From an uncultured Clostridia bacterium (GTDB taxonomy: Bacteria > Bacillota > Clostridia > Oscillospirales > Ruminococcaceae): 64,000 bases of DNA. This document shows positions 54,860 through 62,340 of this stretch, piece after piece; position 1 is the first letter of the stretch; every line of letters starts with the position of its first letter. The stretch is taken from the NCBI GenBank assembly GCA_947589355.1, contig CANPZC010000001.1:62001-126000 (forward strand). Reading direction: 5' to 3'. Made by a program: the position numbers and the translations under genes. The notes beneath the pieces are model-generated. The model saw nothing but the letters and a program-made list of their open reading frames with translations. It did no database searches and was not told where the DNA came from.

Positions 54860-55549
54860 TTAACTGTTATTCCCTCTGAATATCGACCCTATCGTCTTAA
54901 AAATTATGACAATGTCCGTCCTTACCGAGCGCTCATTTATGTACCTATAATCAAGCTCCAACTGTTGTTCGTCAGACATTTGGGTTGTATCTTCAAGCTG
55001 CCAATAGCAAGATAGACCCGGTTTTACAAGCAGTCTGTCCTCGGGCAGCTGTGCTTGCTCTGACGGCACAAAAGGTCTCGGCCCTATGACTGTCATACTG
55101 CCTGTAAGCAGGTTTATTGCCTGCGCGGTTTCATCTAAACTTGTGCGGCGCAGGAACTTACCGACTCTTGTAATTCTCGGGTCGTTTTCCATCTTGAAAT
55201 GCACGCCGCGACACTCGTTCTGCTCTTTCAGCTCGACTTTTATCTGCTCGGCATCCATACGCATAGTGCGAAACTTTACCATTTTAAAGACTTTATTGTT
55301 TCTGCCTACGCGTTCTTGAATGAACAAGGGATTACCGGGGTCGTCTATAACAATTGCAAGTGCGATGATGAGATATACAGGCAAACCTACGGTAAGGCAG
55401 AGGAGAGATACAAAAATATCGAAAGCGCGTTTTATGAAATCATAAACTGGCTTCTTTTTATAATCGAGCTTGACAGGAGCATGGGTAGTGGTTTCGATGA
55501 CTTCGGGAGCATCTGCCAATGCTACGTTTCCTACAACATCTTCGCTCAT
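54860..55549 (-). CDS. Undecaprenyl-phosphate sugar phosphotransferase, copy 2
   Basis: A 229-residue protein from ATG 55549 (GTG 55561 also possible). It is the same enzyme as copy 1 at 15822-16511: only two substitutions (Val to Leu in FVSLLCLT, Val to Ile in TAQAINLL) before the last 20 residues, which are different (copy 2 ends TIGSIFRGNNS, copy 1 ends [11 protein letters not shown]). It would initiate the arm B polysaccharide. No consensus promoter is visible upstream on its strand. Confidence 0.92.
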   Translation of the reverse strand: MSEDVVGNVALADAPEVIETTTHAPVKLDYKKKPVYDFIKRAFDIFVSLLCLTVGLPVYLIIALAIVIDDPGNPLFIQERVGRNNKVFKMVKFRTMRMDAEQIKVELKEQNECRGVHFKMENDPRITRVGKFLRRTSLDETAQAINLLTGSMTVIGPRPFVPSEQAQLPEDRLLVKPGLSCYWQLEDTTQMSDEQQLELDYRYINERSVRTDIVIIFKTIGSIFRGNNS

Positions 55550-55648
55550 ATGTACATTCACTCACTTTTCTTTGTTTCCTGACTTTTGCGTACTCTTTTT
55601 CTGTTTTTTTCTGCGATCTTTACCCGTTTGCTTGGTATAATCGTATTT
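55406..55648 (-). repeat. Right copy of the 243-bp perfect inverted repeat
   Basis: Reverse complement identical to 15723-15965. It includes about 99 bp of non-coding sequence before the gene and the first 144 bp of copy 2. Beyond it, the gene remains about 90% identical to copy 1 at the nucleotide level to roughly position 54934. Confidence 0.9.
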
Positions 55649-55801
55649 GTAGGAACATAACGCAAAAAGCCTCAAATAATCGAATAAAATTTGCGCGGCA
55701 TACCCCGAAAAACCATAAAATCGCCGCATTTTCAAGCAAAAAAATCTGAAAAATATTTCATAAAAAGCGGTATACATACAAGTAAATACAAACAAAAATG
55801 C

Positions 55802-55836
55802 CCTTATCTGAGAGGAGAATTGCTTTTCAGATAAGG
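55802..55836 (-). terminator. Terminator-like hairpin upstream of arm B
   Basis: CCTTATCTGA (55802-55811) and TCAGATAAGG (55827-55836) form a perfect 10-bp stem with a 15-base loop. On the minus strand it is followed by GGCATTTTTG, a moderate U-run. It would stop minus-strand transcripts before they enter copy 2 of the transferase gene, or act as an attenuator. Confidence 0.5.
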
Positions 55837-55870
55837 TCACAAAAAATTTAAGATATTTTGAAAAAACATC

Positions 55871-55899
55871 TTGAAAAATTCATAAATATGTTGTACAAT
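55871..55899 (+). promoter_or_regulatory. Promoter of the YozE-like gene
   Basis: TTGAAA (55871-55876), 17 bases and TACAAT (55894-55899), about 50 bases before the start codon. Confidence 0.75.
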
Positions 55900-55951
55900 A
55901 GAATTGTAGGCGAACGGGCAGGTGAGTGTGTTTATCAAGGAAGTGGCGGAA

Positions 55952-56191
55952 ATGTATTTCAAAGAGTGGATATTAAAGCGTTATCAGAAGAACAGCCCGT
56001 ATGCCGAGCTTGCGCAGTTCGTGCATGACGATGCCGACTTTCCCGAGTCAAATGCAAAAGTGCTTGTCATAGCGCATTTGAGAAACATGAATGTCTACGA
56101 CCAGTTCAGCGATATTTTTGAAAAAGCATGGAAAATGTTCCGCGCCGCGGAGCGCAACAGAACGCTTCCGTACTATATGCCGAAAAAGTAA
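55952..56191 (+). CDS. YozE SAM-like domain protein
   Basis: ATG 55952 gives 79 residues beginning MYFKEWILKRYQKNSPYAEL; GTG 55922 would add ten residues. The layout (FKEWxLKRY, DADFPES, FEKAWKMFR) matches the small YozE helical family, which has a SAM-like (sterile alpha motif) fold and unknown function. It is a short cytoplasmic protein with its own promoter and terminator. Confidence 0.7.
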   Translation: MYFKEWILKRYQKNSPYAELAQFVHDDADFPESNAKVLVIAHLRNMNVYDQFSDIFEKAWKMFRAAERNRTLPYYMPKK

Positions 56192-56203
56192 TAGATAAAG
56201 ATC

Positions 56204-56239
56204 CAGCGTTTGCCGAGAGGGCGAGCGCTGTTTTATTTT
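56204..56239 (+). terminator. Intrinsic terminator after the YozE-like gene
   Basis: CAGCGTTTGCC (56204-56214) pairs with GGCGAGCGCTG (56220-56230), allowing two G-U pairs, with a five-base loop and TTTTATTTT after it. Confidence 0.8.
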
Positions 56240-56293
56240 GCCGCGCAGGCGAATAACTATATATTGCATGATTATGTAATGATAGGTAACTTA

Positions 56294-56322
56294 TTGACAA
56301 CGCCGACCGGTTGTGATAAAAT
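56294..56322 (+). promoter_or_regulatory. Promoter of the transhydrogenase-like operon
   Basis: TTGACA (56294-56299), 17 bases and TAAAAT (56317-56322), about 62 bases before the first start codon. Confidence 0.85.
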
Positions 56323-56383
56323 TATAATATATGCATTGCAGAATATGTAATAACATAAGCTTTAGATGATTGGAGAGATTATT

Positions 56384-56866
56384 ATGAGCAATACCGCAGA
56401 CCTTTCGCTGCTTCAGCCCGTTCTGGACGAGTACGCAGGCGTTAAGGGCAGCCTTATTACGATCTTGCAGTCTGCGCAGGAGATATACGGTTATCTTCCG
56501 CAGGAGGTAATTTATCACGTCGCGCAGGCAACAGGTTCAAGCCCGGCGCACGTTCTGGGAGTAGCAACGTTTTATACGCAGTTCCGTTTCAAGCCTGTTG
56601 GCAAGTATCTTATACTTCTCTGTAAGGGTACGGCTTGCCACGTAAACGGCAGCGACATGATCGCAAAAACAATTTATGAAACTCTGGGCATAACCGACGG
56701 CGAGACCACCGAGGACGGTCTGTTCTCGCTTACGTTCGTGGCGTGCCTCGGCTGCTGTTCACTTTCGCCCGTAATGCTTATAAACGATGATACATACGGT
56801 TCGCTCACGCCTGAAAAGGTAAAGAGCATAATCAGCGAGATACAGGCAAAGGAGGCGGCAGTATGA
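56384..56866 (+). CDS. NuoE-like [2Fe-2S] subunit
   Basis: A 160-residue thioredoxin-like [2Fe-2S] protein of the NuoE/HydC/HndA type. The four ligands are in LCKGTACHV and VACLGCCSLSP. An N-terminal helical bundle precedes (LITILQSAQEIYGYLPQEVI). ATG 56384 follows TTGGAGAGA. It would pass electrons to or from the NuoF-like flavin subunit encoded directly downstream, overlapping by four bases (ATGA). Confidence 0.92.
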   Translation: MSNTADLSLLQPVLDEYAGVKGSLITILQSAQEIYGYLPQEVIYHVAQATGSSPAHVLGVATFYTQFRFKPVGKYLILLCKGTACHVNGSDMIAKTIYETLGITDGETTEDGLFSLTFVACLGCCSLSPVMLINDDTYGSLTPEKVKSIISEIQAKEAAV

Positions 56867-58617
56867 GCTATACTATTATAAATGTAGGGCAGGGCAGCTG
56901 CGGTATAGCGGCAGGCGCAGGAAAGGTAAAGAAAGTCCTTGATGAAAAGCTTGCAGGCAGCGGCATAAATGTCGGGATCGTAGGCTGTATAGGTATGTGC
57001 TGGCTCGAGCCTATTGTTGATGTTTATGAAGACGGCAAGCTTCACAGACTTGTAAAAGTAAGCGAAAGCAGCGCGGAAGAAATTGCCGCGGCTGTTTTAT
57101 CGGGCGACTTTGCAGCTCTTTCTAAATATGAAATAACCGCCGATGATAAAGATTTTCTCGACCAGCAAACAAGGATAGCTCTTCGTAACTGCGGTATCAT
57201 AGACCCCGAAAGTATCGAGGCTTACATAAACGCAGGCGGCTATAAGGCTCTTGAAAAGGTCGTCACCACTATGACCCAGCAGCAGGTGATAGACGAGATA
57301 AAAACTTCGGGTCTCGCTGGACGCGGCGGCGCAGGCTTCCCGACATGGTTCAAGTGGAATGCCGCAAACCAGTCGGCAGGGGAGACCAAGTACCTCATTT
57401 GTAACGCCGACGAGGGCGACCCCGGCGCATTTATGGACAGAGCGGTTATCGAGAGCGACCCCCATACTCTTATCGAGGGTATGCTTATCGCCGCGTATGC
57501 TATAGGCGCTTCGGAAGCGGTCGTTTATGTAAGAGCCGAGTATCCGCTGGCAATAGTGCGCCTTAAAAAAGCAATAGCACAGGCTAAGCAGGCAGGCTAT
57601 ATCGGCAAGAATATTTTCGGTACTGACTTTTCGTGCGAGTTTACTATAAAAGCAGGCGCAGGCGCGTTTGTCTGCGGCGAGGAAACCGCGCTTATCGCTT
57701 CTTTGGAGGGCGAAAGAGGTATGCCCAGGCTCAAACCCCCGTTCCCTGCGCAGAAAGGTTACTGGCAGAAGCCCTCAAATATCAACAACGTTGAAACTTT
57801 TGCAAACGTTGCGTGGATAATCAACAACGGCGGCGCTGCCTTTGCCGCTATGGGTACTGAAAATTCTAAGGGTACAAAAGTTTTCGCTCTTACAGGTAAG
57901 ATAAAGCGCGGCGGCTTGGTTGAGATACCTATGGGTAAAACCTTGCGCGATGTCATTTTCGGCATCGGCGGAGGTATTAAAGAAGATAAGAAGTTCAAAG
58001 CCGTGCAGATGGGCGGCCCTTCGGGAGGCTGTATACCCGAGCAGCTTCTCGATACCGTTATAGATTATAAAGAACTTTCCGCAACAGGCGCGATAATGGG
58101 CAGCGGCGGAATGGTCGTTATGGACGAGACTACCTGTATGGTCGGCATGGCAAAATTCTTCCTTGACTTTACCGCTAAAGAATCCTGCGGCAAGTGCGTT
58201 CATTGCCGTATAGGCACAAAGCGTATGCAGGAGATACTTACAAGAATAGTTGAGGGAAACGGCAAAGAGGGCGATATAGAGCTTCTTGAAGAGCTTTGCT
58301 CCGCCGTCAAGGAGGGCGCTCTGTGCGGTCTTGGTCAGACTGCGCCCAACCCCGTGCTTACTACTATAAAGTATTTCAGAAATGAGTATGAAGCGCATAT
58401 AAACAATAAAAAGTGCCCTGCGCACGAGTGCCGCGATCTTATCAGCTACAGCATTGATGCGGACAAATGCCGCGGCTGTACTCTCTGCGCGAAAAAATGC
58501 CCTGCAAAGGCTATCAGCGGAGAGGTCAAAACACCGCACGCTATCGACCCGAATGTTTGTATCAAGTGCGGTCAGTGCGCAGCGGTTTGCCGCTTCGGCG
58601 CGGTAAAAGTGGATTGA
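56863..58617 (+). CDS. NuoF-like NAD(H)/FMN subunit with ferredoxin domains
   Basis: A 584-residue protein of the HydB/HndC type. Domains in order: N-terminal thioredoxin-like [2Fe-2S] (GQGSCGIAAGAG, GCIGMCWLEP), FMN/NADH domain (GLAGRGGAGFPTWFKW, CNADEGDPGAFMDR), a SLBB domain, a [4Fe-4S] motif (ESCGKCVHCRIGT), and two C-terminal [4Fe-4S] clusters (CRGCTLCAKKCPAK, CIKCGQCAAVC). This is the bifurcating flavin subunit of HydABC and related complexes. It is coupled to the following gene. Confidence 0.94.
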   Translation: MSYTIINVGQGSCGIAAGAGKVKKVLDEKLAGSGINVGIVGCIGMCWLEPIVDVYEDGKLHRLVKVSESSAEEIAAAVLSGDFAALSKYEITADDKDFLDQQTRIALRNCGIIDPESIEAYINAGGYKALEKVVTTMTQQQVIDEIKTSGLAGRGGAGFPTWFKWNAANQSAGETKYLICNADEGDPGAFMDRAVIESDPHTLIEGMLIAAYAIGASEAVVYVRAEYPLAIVRLKKAIAQAKQAGYIGKNIFGTDFSCEFTIKAGAGAFVCGEETALIASLEGERGMPRLKPPFPAQKGYWQKPSNINNVETFANVAWIINNGGAAFAAMGTENSKGTKVFALTGKIKRGGLVEIPMGKTLRDVIFGIGGGIKEDKKFKAVQMGGPSGGCIPEQLLDTVIDYKELSATGAIMGSGGMVVMDETTCMVGMAKFFLDFTAKESCGKCVHCRIGTKRMQEILTRIVEGNGKEGDIELLEELCSAVKEGALCGLGQTAPNPVLTTIKYFRNEYEAHINNKKCPAHECRDLISYSIDADKCRGCTLCAKKCPAKAISGEVKTPHAIDPNVCIKCGQCAAVCRFGAVKVD

Positions 58618-58627
58618 GGTGAACGAG

Positions 58628-60679
58628 ATGATTACTATAACTATAAACGGAAAAGTATGCAAATGCAACGAGGGCGAGTATATTCTCAAAGTCGCTCAGG
58701 ATAACGGCATTGATATCCCGAATCTTTGTAACGATGAAAGCGTAGCGGTGTACGGCGCGTGCGGTCTGTGCCAGATAGAAGTGCTGGACGACGGTCACGG
58801 CAAAGCCCTGCCAAAGCTTATGAGAGCCTGCGCAACTAAAGCACAGGACGGCTATGTTGTAAGCTATGATACCGAAAGAGTAAACAGGTCAAGAAAGGTC
58901 GCGCTGGAGCTTTTGATGAGCGACCATGACGGCGATTGCGTTGCACCTTGTCATCTCAATTGCCCCGCAGGAACGGATATTCAGAAGTATCTGAAACAAA
59001 TTTCGGGCGGCGACTATCACGGCGCGGTAGAGACCATAAAAGAGGCTTTCCCGATACCTGCATCTATAGGCAGAGTATGCCCCCACCCGTGTGAGAAAAA
59101 CTGCCGCAGAGGCAACGTAGAGCAGCCGCTTTCAATAGCTTTTCTTAAAGCTTATGCCGCAGATAAAGACCTTGCAGACGGTACATATAAACCGCAGTGC
59201 AAACCCGAGAGCGGCAAAAAAGTTGCAATAGTCGGCGGCGGTCCTGCCGGACTTACAGCTGCGTTTTTCCTCAGAAGAAGCGGCCACAGCGTTACCGTTT
59301 ACGATGCCATGGCAAAAATGGGCGGTATGCTGCGCTACGGTATACCTGCCTACAGACTTCCCAAAGATATTCTTGAAAGAGAGTGCCAGGAGATAAAGTC
59401 GCTGGGCGTAGAGTATGTAAACAACTGCAAAATAGGCAAAGACGTTACCTTAGAGCAGCTGCAAAAAGACAACGATGCAGTCATAGTCGCAAACGGCGCG
59501 TGGAAAAGTATGAATATGCGCGTTGAGGGCGAGGGGCTCGAGGGCGTTGTCGGCGGTATAGATTTTCTCAGAAATATCTCTTCCGGCGAGGGCGAAAGAC
59601 CCGACCTTACAGGGCTCACCGTTGCAGTGTGCGGCGGCGGCAATACCGCTATGGATGCCTGCCGAAGCGCGGTAAGATGCGGAGCGGATAAAGTCTATGT
59701 CGTATACAGAAGAACAAGAGACGAAATGCCTGCCGAGGATATCGAGATAGAAGAAGCTATCGAAGAGGGCGTTGATTTCAAATTCCTTACCAACCCTGCT
59801 CAGATAATAGGCGAGGACGGCAAGGTAAAGCAGATGAAACTTCAGGTAATGCAGCTCGGCGAGCCTGATGCCAGCGGCAGACGTTCACCCGTTCCCGTTG
59901 AGGGCAAATTTGAGTATATAGATGTAGACAAGGTAATAATGGCTATCGGTCAGAGCATTGAAGTAAGCGGTTTTGACTGCCTTGAAAAGACAAGAAAAGG
60001 CACTATCGCAGCCGATGAGAACACGTTCATGACCTCCGTTGACGGCGTTTTCGCGGTAGGCGATGCCACAAACAGGGGCGCATCAATAGCCATAGAAGCA
60101 ATAGGCGAGGCTAACAAGTGCGCCGCAGTAGTTGACAGCTATCTCAGCGGCAAGCTGACAGCCTACAGAAAGCCTTTCGTTTCTAAGAGAGACGTCAAGG
60201 ATATAGACTTTAGCGTGTACGATAAAAAGGACAGAATAAAAATGCCTGCACGCCCTGCCGAGGAGAGAAAGCATGACTTCAATGAAGTGTACCTCGGTTT
60301 TGGCGATGAAGAAAAAGTGCAGAGCGAAGCAAAAAGATGCCTCGAATGTGGCTGCCACGACTACGGCGACTGCCGCCTGATAAAGTATGCCAACATCTGC
60401 GAGATAGACCCTGCCAGATTTGCAGGCGTAAAGAACAACAACCCCGTTGAAAGAAAGCTCGTTTCCATAGAGCGCAACCCCAACAAGTGCATACTTTGCA
60501 GCCTTTGCGTAAGGGTGTGCGACGAGGTAGCAGGCAAGGGAATACTGGGTCTTGTCGGCAGAGGTTTCGGCACGGTCATAAAGCCCGAATTCAACGACGA
60601 AAGCGTAATAGAAGCGTGCGCTCAGTGCGGCAAATGCGTTGAGGCTTGCCCGACAGGCGCGCTTAAACTGCTTAAATGA
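58628..60679 (+). CDS. NfnB/GltD-like FAD oxidoreductase with 2Fe-2S and 4Fe-4S domains
   Basis: ATG 58628 is chosen (GAGGTGA six bases upstream); 683 residues. Domains: plant-type [2Fe-2S] ferredoxin (YGACGLCQIEV), GltD-type [4Fe-4S] region (APCHLNCPAGTD, CPHPCEKNCRRG), FAD domain (IVGGGPAGLTAAFFL), NAD(P)-binding domain (VCGGGNTAMDACR), and a C-terminal 2x[4Fe-4S] domain (CILCSLCVRVC, CAQCGKCVEACPTG). There is no H-cluster motif, so it is not a hydrogenase catalytic subunit. With the two preceding genes it resembles StnC of the Sporomusa-type Nfn transhydrogenase. Confidence 0.85.
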   Translation: MITITINGKVCKCNEGEYILKVAQDNGIDIPNLCNDESVAVYGACGLCQIEVLDDGHGKALPKLMRACATKAQDGYVVSYDTERVNRSRKVALELLMSDHDGDCVAPCHLNCPAGTDIQKYLKQISGGDYHGAVETIKEAFPIPASIGRVCPHPCEKNCRRGNVEQPLSIAFLKAYAADKDLADGTYKPQCKPESGKKVAIVGGGPAGLTAAFFLRRSGHSVTVYDAMAKMGGMLRYGIPAYRLPKDILERECQEIKSLGVEYVNNCKIGKDVTLEQLQKDNDAVIVANGAWKSMNMRVEGEGLEGVVGGIDFLRNISSGEGERPDLTGLTVAVCGGGNTAMDACRSAVRCGADKVYVVYRRTRDEMPAEDIEIEEAIEEGVDFKFLTNPAQIIGEDGKVKQMKLQVMQLGEPDASGRRSPVPVEGKFEYIDVDKVIMAIGQSIEVSGFDCLEKTRKGTIAADENTFMTSVDGVFAVGDATNRGASIAIEAIGEANKCAAVVDSYLSGKLTAYRKPFVSKRDVKDIDFSVYDKKDRIKMPARPAEERKHDFNEVYLGFGDEEKVQSEAKRCLECGCHDYGDCRLIKYANICEIDPARFAGVKNNNPVERKLVSIERNPNKCILCSLCVRVCDEVAGKGILGLVGRGFGTVIKPEFNDESVIEACAQCGKCVEACPTGALKLLK

Positions 60680-60724
60680 CCGTAAGTTATAAACGATAGG
60701 GGTGTTTCGGCATAGCCGGATAAA

Positions 60725-61354
60725 ATGATAGGATTTTATGATTATACCGTTGTCCTGACATATATAAGCCTGTTCATTTCCGTTTCGGGAATATTCAGCG
60801 CAATGGACGGAAATTTAGACGAAGCAGTTGTATGCCTTATGCTTTCGGGTATGTGCGATATGTTCGACGGTAAAATAGCAAGAACTAAAAAATCCCGCAC
60901 CAAAGAGGAAAAGCGTTTCGGCATACAGATAGACTCGCTGTGCGATCTTGTGTGCTTCGGCGTGCTGCCTGCCGCAATAGGCTACAGCCTCAACAGCTCC
61001 AGCAAGCTGTACCCGATAGTCGGCTGTATGTTCGTGCTTTGCGGTCTTATAAGGCTTGCGTATTATAACGTCACCGAAGAAGAACGTCAGGACGAAACGG
61101 ACGAGAACCGAAAATATTTCAAAGGTCTGCCGATAACCTCATCAGCGCTTATAATGCCGCTTGCCTACTGCCTTATAAAGTATGCGCCAATACCCAATTT
61201 TTCGCTGCTTTATACAGTAACGGCGTTTGTTACCGCAATAGCTTATATCTCGCCGCTGCGTATCAAAAAGCCTAAAACCAAAGGTATGGTGGCAATGTCT
61301 GTTGTCGGTCTTATAGAGCTGTTTATGGTGCTTATCGACTTTTCAAAATTCTGA
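60725..61354 (+). CDS. pssA: CDP-diacylglycerol--serine O-phosphatidyltransferase
   Basis: A 209-residue membrane enzyme of the CDP-alcohol phosphatidyltransferase family. The signature is D48-G49, A52-R53, G66, D70, D74; the spacer between AR and G is 12 rather than the usual 8 residues, filled by a basic KKSRTKEEKR insert. Six or so membrane segments are predicted. The next gene is psd, which supports PssA over PgsA. Confidence 0.92.
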   Translation: MIGFYDYTVVLTYISLFISVSGIFSAMDGNLDEAVVCLMLSGMCDMFDGKIARTKKSRTKEEKRFGIQIDSLCDLVCFGVLPAAIGYSLNSSSKLYPIVGCMFVLCGLIRLAYYNVTEEERQDETDENRKYFKGLPITSSALIMPLAYCLIKYAPIPNFSLLYTVTAFVTAIAYISPLRIKKPKTKGMVAMSVVGLIELFMVLIDFSKF

Positions 61355-61369
61355 TGTGGAGCGGTTTTT

Positions 61370-62245
61370 ATGAGCAGTAAGGTTTTCAGGGTCGGCATAA
61401 AGGCAGACTATAATAAAAGCAATGTCTTTCTTCGTTTTTTGTATAAAACCCCCGTTGGCAGAGCGCTTCTTTGCCCTCTGACGATGCCGTGGGTCTCAAA
61501 GGCAGCAGCATTGTTTCTCAGCAGCCGCCTTTCAAGACCTATGATAAACAGGTATATAAAGAAGTACGACATTGATATGACCTATGCAAAAAAGCACCAT
61601 TTTTCTTCTTTTAATGACTTCTTCACCCGTGAGCTGTATAAAGAAGCCAGACCGTTTTGCACAGATGCATCAAAGCTTTGCGCCCCGTGTGACGGCAAAC
61701 TTACCGTATTTAAAATAGACAGCGACAGCGTTTTTGAGATCAAGGGTACGCCCTATACGCTCAAAGAGCTTTTGCACAGCGGTAAACTTGCCGACAGATT
61801 TTGCGGCGGCTGGTGTTTTATATATCGGCTGGAGCCGTGCAATTACCATAGGTATGCGTATATAGACGACGGCGCTAAATCGGATAATTTCTATATAAAA
61901 GGCGTGCTGCATACCGTGCAGCCTATTGCGATAAACCGCTGTAAGGTGTTCAAAAACAACTGCCGCGAATTTACGCTGATGAAGACCAAAAACTTTTCCG
62001 AAGTCGTGCAGATCGAAGTCGGCGCGCTGTGCGTAGGCAAAATAAGCAACCACCATCAGCGCGGCGTAATACACAAAGGCGACGAAAAAGGAATGTTCGA
62101 GTTTGGCGGCTCAACTATAATACAGCTTTTCAGAAAAGACGTCATCTCGCCAGACTATGATATACTGATAAACACCGAAAGAGACTGCGAAACACCCGTG
62201 CTCATGGGCGAAGCGGTGGGTTATAAACTGCCCGAAAATCAGTAA
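61370..62245 (+). CDS. psd: Phosphatidylserine decarboxylase
   Basis: A 291-residue proenzyme. The self-cleavage site is in EFGGSTIIQLF (GST with the pyruvoyl-forming serine) near residue 250; the charge-relay His/Asp regions CAPCDGKL and HHQRGVIHKGDEKG are also present. It makes phosphatidylethanolamine from the PssA product. It follows pssA by 15 bases. Confidence 0.94.
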   Translation: MSSKVFRVGIKADYNKSNVFLRFLYKTPVGRALLCPLTMPWVSKAAALFLSSRLSRPMINRYIKKYDIDMTYAKKHHFSSFNDFFTRELYKEARPFCTDASKLCAPCDGKLTVFKIDSDSVFEIKGTPYTLKELLHSGKLADRFCGGWCFIYRLEPCNYHRYAYIDDGAKSDNFYIKGVLHTVQPIAINRCKVFKNNCREFTLMKTKNFSEVVQIEVGALCVGKISNHHQRGVIHKGDEKGMFEFGGSTIIQLFRKDVISPDYDILINTERDCETPVLMGEAVGYKLPENQ

Positions 62246-62258
62246 TTTGCAAAAAACA

Positions 62259-62291
62259 AAGCCACATCGTAAAAAAGCGGTGTGGCTTGTG
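62259..62291. terminator. Imperfect hairpin after psd
   Basis: AAGCCACATCG and CGGTGTGGCTT form an 11-bp stem with one mismatch around a TAAAAAAG loop. An A-run precedes it, but the plus-strand T-run is poor (TTGTGAATT), so it could be a weak or bidirectional terminator. Confidence 0.5.
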
Positions 62292-62340
62292 AATTAAATA
62301 CCAAAATTTGCCATAGACTATATAGAAAGGGGGACAAGCC

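Larger units (their letters stand above)
55649..55951. other. Intergenic region between arm B and the YozE-like gene
   Basis: Contains no gene. On the plus strand it carries the promoter of the YozE-like gene (55871-55899). On the minus strand, facing copy 2 of the initiating transferase, it has a terminator-like hairpin (55802-55836) and no TTGACA/TATAAT-type promoter that I can find. Confidence 0.6.

Noticed and set aside
56863..60679. Annotation as an [FeFe]-hydrogenase complex
   Set aside because: No H-cluster cysteine motifs occur in any of the three subunits; the third is GltD/NfnB-like.
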